Origin: Piromyces finnis
Taxonomy: Eukaryota > Neocallimastigomycota > Neocallimastigomycetes > Neocallimastigales > Neocallimastigaceae
Direction: 5' to 3'
Assembly: GCA_002104945.1 (NCBI GenBank)
Contig: MCFH01000043.1
Location: 62,001-126,000 of the forward strand
Length of the DNA: 64,000 bases
The notes under the pieces were generated by a model. That model was given only the letters and a program-made list of their open reading frames with translations, had not been told where the DNA came from and did no database searches. The position numbers and the translations under genes were made by a program. Shown piece after piece: positions 10,352 through 21,447 of the stretch. The stretch's first letter is position 1; each line of letters begins with the position of its first letter.

Positions 10352-10606
10352 TGACTATTAACAACCAAAAGAATTAAATTAAATTTATATTATTAATTTA
10401 TTACATTGTTCTACAAACCCATCAATTTATGTATTTGTATTAATTTAATGTATTTGTATTAAATATTTAGTGGTCTAGAATCAAGCCACAAATTGTATAT
10501 AAGAAAGAAAATTTTTCATGTATTTTAAATTTTCATAGCTATCATATATTAATAATTTTAATATATTAATAAACTTTAAATATTATAAAACAAAATATAA
10601 TATACA
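10352..10606 (+). repeat. Copia 3' LTR
   Basis: It follows the pol stop and a short purine-rich GAGGA (10347-10351), the usual polypurine-tract position in copia elements (TTTGAGG). It starts TGACTATTAACAACC and ends near AATATACA. The last 90 bases repeat the 5' LTR remnant at 4008-4097. The length is about 255 bp if the TG...CA rule holds; the right end may extend a few bases to GTTTATA. Confidence 0.7.
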
Positions 10607-12169
10607 GTTTATAAATAAATTTAAATATATTATTTTTCGAATAATATATAGTTAATATATGATTTAAAAATTAATATTAAACTAAATTTTGGTGAAAAAT
10701 CAACATTCATTAATATAATAGTTATTATATAAAAAAAAAAGGAGAATCTTATGCTTTTCCCTTTTTTTTTTTATTCTTTAATAATATTATTTATTTATAT
10801 ATATTATTACCATGAACTTTATTATTATTAGAACTAATGTAAATTAAAAAAAAAAAAGTCTAAAATAAAAAATTATAAATATTATTTTATTGATATTCTA
10901 TAATATTTTCAAAATCTTATTCCTAATGAAATATATATTATTATCTTGGATACATTTAATATTAATAATTTTGATATTTATAAATATATATATTTTACTT
11001 TTATTTAAAATACTTGCTAATAAATGTTTGTATTATAAAAAACAAACTACTATTTAGTGATGTTTTGTTAATTCAATTAAATATAATAAATTGTTTTTTT
11101 TTTGTAAGCAAACTAATGTTTTAGTCAATATTGAAATTGAATATAAATAGAATAACATTACTAAAACATATACAAAATATTATTCTAAGTATTAATATTT
11201 CCAAAAAAAAAAAATAAAAATAAAATAATTTATTAAAACATCTTTTTATATTAATTTATTATTAAAATTAATATAAAATAATGGAAAATTATCTTTTACA
11301 TTTTACACTGATGGATACAAAGTGAAGATTAAAAATTGAAAATATGAAATTAAATATTTAACAGACCTTTAAATTATTATTATCTAAAAAAAAACAAAAA
11401 AAAACAAAAAAAAAACAAAAAAGCATTTAATTAAAAAAAATAGCATTATTCCTCTTTTTGTTTTATTTTTAAATTTTTTTTTATATAACAAAATAATCTT
11501 TTTGGTATATACCTATTTCTCTAAAGAATTGATATTTATGTATAATTTATCATAAATAAATTTTTTGATAAGTAAAATGATATTACTTCAAGCAATGATA
11601 CATATTAATTTAAGAACCATTCAGATCTACTTTGAAATAAGTAAAATTTAAAAGAAATTATATTTTAATATTAATTAATGATTATTCTAACATACAACAA
11701 CAATAATAATAATAATAATTAGAATAATAATAATAATTAGAATAATAATAATAATTAGAATAATTTAATAGATAGTAAACTGTTAATACTTCTTTTTTAA
11801 ATAATTTTATTTTATTTTATAAAATTATACATTATTTAAATTATCAAACTGAAAAGTAGTTTTATTATTATATATAAAGAATAATATGCTATTTTATTAT
11901 TTTTTAAAGTAATTATCCTTTTGATAAATATTATAATAATTCAAACATTTTTTTATTTTTACTTTTTGTTTTGTAAATTTTAAACTTATAATTTTTTTAA
12001 AGAAATATATTATTAAATACATTAAATATACATTATTATAAATGATATTAAATCATTTTGATTTTAACCAATAATATTTATGAATATTAACTTTTAACAT
12101 TTTATTTTTGGTGATGTGATAATAACCTTAATAAGTTTTATTATTAATAAATAATAGAAAAAAAAAAAA
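10607..12169. other. AT-rich intergenic region
   Basis: No coding or RNA gene is visible. It holds A/T homopolymers, an AAAACA-rich tract near 11385-11420, and an imperfect repeat of AATAATAATAATTAG units at 11701-11765. The last 100 bases are the likely promoter and A-rich leader of the flavin-reductase-like gene. Confidence 0.6.
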
Positions 12170-13548
12170 ATGTCTCTTTCATTAACAAAATCATTAGTTA
12201 AACTCTCTACTTCTACTAATGCCTTATCTGCATTAAGTAATAATTTAAATAAATTTAATTTTAGTACAACTACACCAAATCATTTCCTTTTTGGTAAAAA
12301 GTCAAAGAATTTTGAATTTAAAAAAGTTCAAATTCCAAATGCTTCTTGGAAGAAAGGAATCATTCAAAAGATTCCAACTGGAAAAACCAATTCATATGAA
12401 CCAAAAGAAATGAATAATATGTTAAGATTTGCTTTAGGAACTGTAAATATGTTTATATATACTACATTGATAAAACTTTTGATTATTATTTGATTTTTTT
12501 TTTTAAAAAAAAAAAACACTTTCTAATATTTAAAAATATAATTAAGAAAAGTTATTTATTCAATAATGTTATGTTGATTTGTTAAATTTGATATATATAA
12601 ATTATAAATTAATATTAACAATTATAATATTCGATGTTAAATAAATTTATTCTTTTCAAATGTTAATATATATATATTTCAATTAAATTTTAATCATTTA
12701 TTTAAAATTTAATATATCGATTAATGTATAATTCATTTCTTACTCACATTTTTATATATAAATCTATTTTTCATTTTAATTTATAATAAATATATATAAT
12801 TTTTATTTTAAAGTTACCAAGTTCTACAAATTTGATTTCAACTGTTTCAGCTGATGGTGTTGCAAATACTGCTCCATTTGCCTTTTGTCATTGTGTTTGT
12901 CCAAATCCACCAACTATTTGTATTACTGTTCATAAGAAACCAGATGGCTCTTTAAAAGATACTCAAGTTAACATTGAAGCCACAAAGGAATTTGGTGTTA
13001 GTGTTGTTAGTGATTGGTTTTTCGAGTAAGTAATGCAATTTAATACTATTAAAATATATACATATTTCACATATCCCAATTATCCTTTAAATCATTTAGT
13101 AAATAAAAAAAATAATATATACATTTAATTAAAAAGTAATTTGAAATAAAATTATTAACGTTTATATTTATATAAACATTAAAAAAAAAAAAAAACTAAT
13201 TTTAATTTAAGATCTGCAATTTCAACCAATGCTAATCTTCCACCAGAAGAAGATGAATTCGAAAAGATTGGTTTAACAAAAATGCCATCATCTGTTATTA
13301 AGGCACCATTAGTTGCTCAAAGTGCTGTTAGTTTCGAATGTAAAGTTGTTGATAGTAAACAATTTTGTGATGAAAATGGCAATGAAACTTCTATTGCTTA
13401 CTATGGTCAAGTTGTTAAGGTTCATGCTAATGAAGATATTTATGATAATAAAACCGGTGAAATCAACTATGAAAAATTCAATTTAATAACTAGAGTTGAT
13501 GGTCACTATTCAAAGGTTAACAATATTATTGAGGTTGAAATGAACTAA
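12170..13548 (+). CDS. Flavin-reductase-like FMN-binding protein, gene 1 (possible hydrogenosomal targeting)
   Basis: Three exons: 12170-12442, 12814-13025, 13212-13548, giving 273 residues. Introns of 371 and 186 bp are GT-AG (donors GTAAAT, GTAAGT). Residues about 90-270 match the flavin reductase-like split-barrel family: NLISTVSADGVANTAPFAF, then PPTICITVHKKPDG, NIEATKEFGVSVVS and IKAPLVAQSAVSFECKVVD. Such proteins bind FMN and reduce flavins or act as flavoenzymes; the substrate cannot be told. The first 35 or so residues are rich in Ser, Thr, Leu, Lys and Asn, lack acidic residues, and contain FNFSTTTP, resembling a mitochondrial or hydrogenosomal presequence with an FST-type cleavage site (inference). 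The start follows an A-rich leader. A paralogue lies at 59606-61044 with introns at the same places. Confidence 0.9.
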
Positions 13549-15233
13549 AAAAAAAAAAATACTTTTTGTTTATAAATTATTATAATTATAAAAAAAATAA
13601 AAAATAAAAAAATATGATTACGAAATATGTATATGTATGTTAAATATTTATAAATAAAATAAAAAATACAATAACATATAAAAATATATATTTTAAAAGT
13701 CGAATAATGGGACGATAGTATAAATGAAATAATAATAATAATAAAAAAAAGCTTAAAAAAGCTTAATCATTATACTATTCAAAATAATAATAGAATCAAT
13801 GATCGTCATACGGAAAATCTTAAATAACTTTAAAAAATAAGTAAAAATATTATAAAGATAATGCTAATCATACTATTAATATTACTTAATGAATTTTATT
13901 ATACTAAATTCTTAACTATAGTTTTTATTCTTTTAATTTTACATATTTTTTTTAATGACAAAATATTTTAAATAATAAATATTATTTTTATATAAATACT
14001 AATTCTTTTTATCAAATATATAGCATCCATGAAATAGAAAAAATATATTTTTATCTTTCAAAATTTAAAATAACTATTTTGGTTATCGTTTTCATTAAAA
14101 TGATTAAATTTAGTAATAAAGAATTTTTAAATGTATCATTATTATTGAAATATTAAAATATATGGACTAATAAATAATTATGTTTATATATAGTATATTA
14201 ATATAATGAAATGCATGTATTCATTTAAGAAAAAAAAAAAAAATGAACAGAAAAGTAATTCATTATAATACGTTTTATGTAATAAATGTGTAATTTTGTT
14301 ATATATTTCATTTTGTTACAAAAATCTATATATTTCACCAATAATATGTAAAGCATATCATTAATGATAAGATTTTTTACTTTTTTTTAAAAAAAGTATA
14401 TTTTTTTAAAATTATAAAAATGTAGTTCAATATATTAATTATGGTATTATAATATATAATATTTCATTATAATTAATTCAATATCTTTTTAATTAAAACC
14501 ATACATCACACATTAATAAAATTATAAAAGTTTCATCAAAAGTATAAAGTATGTATAGAATTTTATAAATAATTAAATGATATTTATATAATATGTTATT
14601 ACTATAATTGAGATAATATATATTTAGTCAACATTATATAATTACAATTAAATAAATTTTATTAATAAAATTATATACTAAAGTAACTGGAATAATATTA
14701 CTATTTAATACTGATAGTAATTTTTTCTAGTCATAATAATTCATGCATTGGAATGTTGTATATAATTTAAAATTTTAATTTTAAACCTGTTTAATTATAA
14801 TAAAAAAGGAAATAAAAAACATTTTTTTAAAAAAAATAATTAATTTTAGATTTATATTAATATATGTATTCTCGATTGATTTAATTATAATCAATGTAAT
14901 CCAATATATAATGTATTTAATTTAATATATGTCGACAAATTATTTAAATTTAAAGTTAGTTCAAATTTAATATAATTCATGTAATTAAAATAAATTAAAA
15001 TATTCAAGAAAAAAATTTGAAAAAAGAAGTCGTCTTTAAATAAAATTAAGTTTTTTTCTTTAGATAAAAAGCAATAAGATTGCATTAAAAAGTAATAATT
15101 TACAAAAAAAATAAAGGATTTGTAAACTAATATGAAGCAATAAATACAAAAAATTAAAATAATTAACAATAGGTAAACGAAATAACTAATATTCATTATT
15201 TTAATATAACCTACTATATAGATAATAAAAGTA

Positions 15234-15273
<40 letters not shown>

Positions 15274-16322
15274 AGTAAAATTATATTATTAAATAAATAA
15301 AAACTATTACAACTAATTGCAATATATAACAAAAGTAGTATAAGAATAAGATTGAATATTTAAAATTAATTTTTTTTTTTTTTTTTTGGTTTACCTACTA
15401 ACTTTCGTTAATATTAATATATTATATATACTATTTTATTTTCTTTTATTAGTAACTTAGGCTTTAATAATGAAGAGATAAAATAAGTTATATTACATAA
15501 TTCATTAAAATATCCTTATAATGAAGCTTCTTACTTTTCAACAATATCAATTTAATTATTTATTGAAAAACAAATGTTAAACAATTTTTATATTACATGA
15601 AGTGAAATAATATATTCCAACCCCAGAATCAATATCTAACTATTATTATATAGGTAATTTTTCTTTTTATGTATTATTATTGAATATAAAAATAGTAAAA
15701 AAAAATATTTCTTTCTTTTCTTTTAAAAAATTAAAATTAAAAAAATTAAAAAATTTGAAATATTTATCGTTATTCAAGTTTAAACTATTTTCATTTTTAT
15801 ATTCTTAAGCTTAATAATACAGTTTTATATAAAAAAAAAAATATCATTTCACAGATTTTAATAGTGTGAAAAAATGTAATAATAATAAAATACAGAAAGA
15901 AATATTCGAAATTCAAATATCAAATATATTTAAAAAATTTTTAATAATGTATTATGATTTATTCGATTATTTGATTATACTATTAATGTATCAATCTGTG
16001 AATAATTCATAATATTATACTATTATATTTTGATATTAAATCTATTTGTTTTACTTTAATATTATCAATTTATTTAATTATATCTTCCTATCTATTATAT
16101 AAATATAGGTTAAAAGTACTTTCTCATAAAGAAAGTTAACATACAATTATATAAAAATAAAAATTAAAATATAATCTTAAACTAAAATTAATTAATGAAA
16201 TAAAATATAATTTCAATTAAAATAAAAAGAAAATTAAAAACAAAAACAAAAAAAATAACTACCAATACAAAAAAATATATACGAATACATATTTATATAT
16301 ATAAACATTATAAATATCAAAA
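13549..16322. other. AT-rich intergenic region
   Basis: No gene is recognised. It contains a hairpin-forming segment at 13711-13780 just downstream of the flavin-reductase-like gene, a pure T run of about 32 at 15236-15269, and a shorter T run near 15370-15386. The A-rich 100 bases before 16323 probably form the leader of the F-box gene. Confidence 0.5.
13711..13780. other. Hairpin-forming segment downstream of flavin-reductase-like gene 1
   Basis: ATAGTATAAATGA (13715-13727) pairs with TCATTATACTAT (13767-13778) with one bulge; the loop contains AAGCTTAAAAAAGCTT, a second palindrome. It lies about 165 bp after the stop codon and could be a 3' processing or terminator structure. Confidence 0.4.
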
Positions 16323-17849
16323 ATGGAAAATAAATTAAGTCAAATGAAAAATATCATAGAAGTATCTTTAGTTGATAATCATTCTTCAATTTCATCAAAA
16401 AAGAGAAAAATTGAGAGAAATCAGATTTTTCCAAATGAAATTTTATTCAAAATTTTTAGTTACTGTGATATAGACACTCTTTTTCATTCTATTCCATATG
16501 TATCTTGGCAATGGAATACATTATTGACAAAAATGTCATTTGCTGGTCAAATTAATTTAAAAATATATGATGATGAACAGTTTAAAAAATTATATTCCAA
16601 ATCAAAGTCTTTTTTTTCTTCTCATTATAATAATCCATATGCTATGTCAAACACATCTTATGGTTATTCAGGATATAGTAGTTATGGAAGTTATGGAGGA
16701 TTGAGTAATTACGATAACTTTAGCAGTTATAGCAATTATAATAGTTATGGAAATTATGATGGTCATGGAAGTTTCAATGGATACGGTAATTTTAACGATT
16801 ATAATAGTAGTTATTATAGTTATGGTAATGGCACTTCTTCTTCTTTTGATGGCTATTCAATGAATTTCCACAGAAAAGATAAAGAAATTGCCGATGTGAA
16901 TGACGTATTAGAACCAAATTATCAAATTGAACTTTTAGATTCGAAACAATTTAATTCTGAAATTTCTATGCCAGTGATATTTCAGATTAATTTAGCATTA
17001 CCTTTGTCATTTATCATAGCCTCCGAGAAGGAAAGCAATACCGATAATTCATATGATGATTATTTTTCATATAATATAAGCGATAATGAAATTAATGAGT
17101 CATCCTCAACTTCATCAAATTCAAAAAAAAATAAAGAAACAAAATCAATTATGGATTTCAATTTAGAACCTATTCAGGATTATTTAGATGAAAAACAAAA
17201 AGAAATAAAACAATTTAGAGCTTTTTATTACATCTATGGTATTGAAATCTCCATTGATACAGATAAAGTAATTGTTGCACCAACAAATCAAAATAATAAT
17301 AATACAAGTGAAAATCAGACAACATCATCTTCTAATGAAACATTGTCTGCGCCAACTCATCAAGTTACTGGAATAAATAATAACACACAAAATGAATCTG
17401 AATCTTCATCAAATACTATTTCTAATTCAGTTGAAGTGGAAAATATAATTCCATCAACGGAGGAACAACAAAATAGCATAGGTTCTACTAATGAGACACA
17501 TGTTACTCCAACTAATCCAATCCATCCTGAGGATAGTCTACCAAATTCAACTATGATTCTTACTGAATTATTACTTGAAAAGTATAGATTTACTCCAGAA
17601 ATTTTAAAAATCCAAAATGTTCAGTGGTCTAATAAATTTGTTCATATAATTCCAAAAAGTGTAAAAAAGATTGAAATCAAATACCTGGGTAATCCGGATC
17701 CAGAAATATTAAAAGAGGGAACAAATTACCTTTATACTTTTATAAAAAACTTATCAATTAGTTCTTCTTCTATTTTGAGACCAAGAGCAAGAAGAACTAA
17801 TCGTCATTACTATTCATCTGTAAATAGAACATCTATTACAGTAAATTAA
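16323..17849 (+). CDS. F-box protein with Tyr/Gly/Ser/Asn-rich low-complexity region
   Basis: A single exon of 508 residues. Residues about 37-70 (FPNEILFKIFSYCDIDTLF, then WQWNTLL) fit an F-box, which normally binds Skp1 in SCF ubiquitin ligases. Residues about 98-185 form an aromatic low-complexity tract of SYGSYGG, NYDNF and SSYSNYN repeats, prion-like in composition. A second Asn/Ser/Thr-rich tract lies at about 325-410. Between and after these are conserved-looking segments (QFRAFYYIYGIEISID; LTELLLEKYRFTPEILK; KSVKKIEIKYLG), possibly degenerate LRR-like substrate-binding parts. The C-terminus is Arg-rich (RPRARRTNR). The F-box assignment is from pattern only; the substrate is unknown. 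Confidence 0.75.
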   Translation: MENKLSQMKNIIEVSLVDNHSSISSKKRKIERNQIFPNEILFKIFSYCDIDTLFHSIPYVSWQWNTLLTKMSFAGQINLKIYDDEQFKKLYSKSKSFFSSHYNNPYAMSNTSYGYSGYSSYGSYGGLSNYDNFSSYSNYNSYGNYDGHGSFNGYGNFNDYNSSYYSYGNGTSSSFDGYSMNFHRKDKEIADVNDVLEPNYQIELLDSKQFNSEISMPVIFQINLALPLSFIIASEKESNTDNSYDDYFSYNISDNEINESSSTSSNSKKNKETKSIMDFNLEPIQDYLDEKQKEIKQFRAFYYIYGIEISIDTDKVIVAPTNQNNNNTSENQTTSSSNETLSAPTHQVTGINNNTQNESESSSNTISNSVEVENIIPSTEEQQNSIGSTNETHVTPTNPIHPEDSLPNSTMILTELLLEKYRFTPEILKIQNVQWSNKFVHIIPKSVKKIEIKYLGNPDPEILKEGTNYLYTFIKNLSISSSSILRPRARRTNRHYYSSVNRTSITVN

Positions 17850-18654
17850 TTATATTATTTATATTTATTGTTAAATACAAAGTATTTTAAATAGAGTAAA
17901 TAAATATGTTAGTTTCAAAAAAAAAAATTTAAACAAAATTATAATAATAATAAAAAAAAAAAAAAAAAAAAAAATTAAATAAATATATAAATAAAAAATA
18001 AAAACTAAACAAGCAACAAAAAAAAAAAAAAAACTAATATACTATAGGAACTATAAAAATAGTAAATATTAAAATTATTAAATTAATACAACTAAAAATA
18101 AAAATTCTTGTAAAAGCAATACTACTACTACAAAATTTATATAGTTAATATTTTATATATATTTTTTTAAATTATTTAAATACAAATAAAAATTATAAGC
18201 ATTGAAATAGGTCTATTTAAGAAGTTTAAATTTTTATTTTTTTAAAAATCTTTATTTATAAAATTAAAATGAATATATATATATAAATTAAAAAGTAAAA
18301 ATAAAAATGTCTTAATATTGATAATAATAAAAAGAAAAAGAAATGTTGTGTGAATAATTATTGAATAATTATTATATATATAACATAACTAATAGTAATT
18401 AAATATTTATTATGTGAAAAAAAAAAAAAATCAATAAATTTTTATTTTGTTAATTTTTTTTTTTTTACTGATTAAATATAGATAAATATAATATAAAAAT
18501 ATAAATAAATACATATTATTTATAAAGATGAATTTTTATCTCTTGTAGATATAATTTATTGGATTTGAATAAGTTAAATTATTCATAAATGAAATATAAA
18601 AGATTATGTTAATATTAAATATAAAAAAAGTTCTTATTTTTTTTTTATTATTAT
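17850..18654. other. AT-rich intergenic region between convergent genes
   Basis: Only A/T homopolymers and simple AT sequence are visible. The plus-strand F-box gene and the minus-strand Met/Asn repeat ORF converge here, so it should hold both 3' ends. No distinct terminator can be identified. Confidence 0.5.
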
Positions 18655-19437
18655 TTAGCTATAATTTTGCATGTTATTCCATGAGAAATTTTGATTTAAG
18701 TTAATATTAGTATTGCTATTGTTATTGTTATTATTGTTATTATTATTGTTATTATTATTATTGTTATTATTATTGTTGTTATTATTGTTATTGTTGTTAT
18801 TATTGTTATTATTATTGTTATTATTATTAAAAAGATAGGACATTTGACCGTTCATATTATTCATACTGAAATTAAAATTGTTAAAACTATTCATATTATT
18901 CATGTTACTCATATTATTCATATTATTCATATTAACATTCATGTTCATGTTGTTCATGCTGTTCATACTGTTCATACTGTTCATACTGTTTATATTCATA
19001 TTATTTATATTCATGTTGTTCATATTCATGTTATTCATATTCATGCTATTCATGTTCATATTGTTCATATTCATATTACTTAAGCTCATATTATTCATAT
19101 TCATATTCATATTCATATTCATGTTCATATTGTTCATATTCATACTGCTCATATTGTTCATGTTTATATTATTCATACTCATGTTATTCATATTCATACC
19201 CATGTTATTTGTGTTCATATTCATATTCATGTTTATATTCATGTTATTGTTCATATTATTCATGCTTCCCATGTTGTTCATACTATTAAAATTATTGTAA
19301 TTCATTAAACTGGTATTATTATTGTTGTTGTTATTATTAGTAAAACTACTTTGATTCATCATATTCATAAAGTTATTCATATTGTTGTTCATATTATTAT
19401 TCATATTATTGTTTATATTACTATTTATATTATTCAT
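18655..19437 (-). CDS. Met/Asn-repeat low-complexity protein
   Basis: An ORF of 260 residues made almost wholly of MNNMNMN-type repeats (about residues 1-190), a short non-repetitive part (FNNFNFSMNNMNGQMSYLF), a run of about 40 Asn, and a C-terminal tail (NINLNQNFSWNNMQNYS). The Asn run uses both AAT and AAC, so it is not a pure trinucleotide slippage tract, which argues that the frame is under some protein-level constraint. A possible splice acceptor (TTTATAG) lies just upstream of the start, so a 5' exon could be missing. No function can be given. Antisense frames in the same place are shadows of the repeat. Confidence 0.5.
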   Translation of the reverse strand: MNNINSNINNNMNNNMNNNMNNFMNMMNQSSFTNNNNNNNNTSLMNYNNFNSMNNMGSMNNMNNNMNINMNMNMNTNNMGMNMNNMSMNNINMNNMSSMNMNNMNMNMNMNMNMNNMSLSNMNMNNMNMNSMNMNNMNMNNMNINNMNINSMNSMNSMNSMNNMNMNVNMNNMNNMSNMNNMNSFNNFNFSMNNMNGQMSYLFNNNNNNNNNNNNNNNNNNNNNNNNNNNNNNNNNNNNNSNTNINLNQNFSWNNMQNYS

Positions 19438-19885
19438 GTTATTATTGAAATATGAATTCTATAAAGCATTTTTCGAAAATGTCATATTTATTTATATATT
19501 CGTTTATTATATATTTGTTGTATAAAAAAAAGAAAAAAAAAAAAAAAAAAAAAACATTGATATTATTAAGAAGGGATGATCTGTTAGTAAAATCATGAAT
19601 TTTTAATTTTTTTTTATTTTAAAAAATAATTTTTATTTTTCATTTATTAAAATAAAAATAAAAATTTTAAATAGACTTTTTTTTTTTTTTTTTTAAAATA
19701 TTTGAATATTAAAAATGTGATTTATATCTAATAGTTCTTATATTTTCTTTTTTTCTATTAGTAGTATATTTTATATATAAATATAAAATGAATTTTAATT
19801 TTTTTTAAATAATTATAAATTTATATAAATATCATTAAAAATAAAAGGAAAAATAAAAAAAAAAAAAGAATAAAAAATTCAAAGT
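19438..19885. other. Intergenic region
   Basis: AT-rich, with A and T homopolymer runs (19527-19554, 19678-19694). It separates the Met/Asn ORF from the 3' end of RAT1 on the same strand. No further feature is seen. Confidence 0.5.
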
Positions 19886-21408
19886 CTAGGAAAAATAAAT
19901 ATGATGGTTTTTACTTACTTGATAGTTACTATTATTGTTTGAATTATAGTTATTAAAATAACCACCACCATAATTTCTATATTTATTATTATTATTATTA
20001 TTATTATTGTTGTTGTTGTTATTGTTATTATTAAATCTTCTATTATTTCTATTATTGTTTAGTGAATCTCCATAAAATTTTTGAGTGGCATCATTTCTGT
20101 GATTATAAGAATTTCCACTTCTACTATTATTATTGTAGTTATTATAATTATTATTGTTATAACCATAGTTATTATTATTATTGTATCCATTACGCATCAT
20201 CCTATTGGCTGCATCCATATTTAATTTATTTCTATTATTTTTTCCTCTTTTTCTTGCCATATATATATCATTTGGATTCAATACCGGTGCTGGTAGTTCA
20301 ACATTTGGTAATAAATGAGACTTGAAAACATAACCTTCTTCATAGGATGGGTTTGTATATATTGCACTGATTAATAAATTTAGTTGTAATAAATAAAAAA
20401 AAAAAGTATTGAAATTAATTATTTAATATTTTTTCAACTTTTCATCAATTTATTTATTTATTCATTTATTTATTGCTTTATAATATAATTAAATATTATA
20501 TACCCTATGGTTTGAATATCTTTAAGATCTGGTAAATCATATTCCTTTAATGGGGATATGAAAACATCTCCTGGTAAATAATAATTTTTCTTTAAAATAT
20601 CTAATGAACCGTTAAGATTTTTTGAGTTTTCTTTAGTTAATTCATATGTTTTCTGATATTTATGTTATATTTATATAAAATAGGATTTGATTTAGAAGAT
20701 TAATAATTTGAATTGTACTAAATTTAATATTTAAAAATATTTAGAGATAAATACTTTATTTTTGTAAAGAGATTCTATTGTTTCATATAATAAATTTGAA
20801 GAGTCAACATATAATATTTCATGACCTCTTGAATTTCTTTCTTTTTCTTCTTCGGTTAATTGTGGATAATATGGCTCTAATGCCTTTAAAAGTCTTTTTT
20901 CATCAATAAATGGAAGAAGGGCTACACCTAACCATGATTGCTTCTTTCCATTCATATCAATACGAAATTCTTCTGGATAATATTCTATAATACTTGAATC
21001 TGCATCAGTCATAAGGTGTCTAAATGCTTTTGGAATATGACTTCCACTAGCTGCCGGTAAGACACCCATTAGTTGTTCAAATGGCTTAAATGGCTCACCT
21101 AATTTAAATTTAATTTTAAATGACTTGACATTGCAATAATCAGAGGCAAATGGAGAGTAATGATATGGATAATACCACTATAAATTGTTTTTAATTATAA
21201 AAATATTAAAAAATATTTTATTTATTATTTTAAACTTTTATATTGCTTAAATTCGGTTATAATAATTTATTTTACATACATTCCATGATTGACATCCTTG
21301 ATAATAATATTTTAATACCCAACAGAGACCTTCAGTATAAGCTTCAACAACCCTATTATAAAACATATTATTGAAAACATTCATTAATTAATATTACACT
21401 TCAAGATC

Positions 21409-21447
<39 letters not shown>

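Larger units (their letters stand above)
4008..10606 (+). mobile_element. Degraded Ty1/copia retrotransposon interrupted by several solo LTRs
   Basis: Copia order is preserved on the plus strand: LTR remnant, gag (4128), CCHC knuckle (around 6378-6784), DTGA protease (7125), GAG-pre-integrase HHCC zinc finger, integrase start, RT C-terminal part (8840), RNase H (9876) and 3' LTR (10352). It is interrupted at 4544-6024, 6386-6761, 7821-8547 and 9123-9875 by elements with TG...CA ends. Most of integrase and RT is missing around 7820-8840. About 90 bp is shared between 4010-4097 and 10523-10613, which identifies the LTRs. The element is dead. Confidence 0.9.

Noticed and set aside
14891-15196. 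Minus-strand ORF, 101 codons
   Set aside because: Low-complexity Ile/Leu/Phe sequence with no start context or family resemblance; expected by chance at this base composition.
18844-19300. Two plus-strand ORFs rich in Ile/His/Phe opposite the Met/Asn ORF
   Set aside because: They are antisense readings of the ATG-AAT repeat; composition is only that of the repeat.
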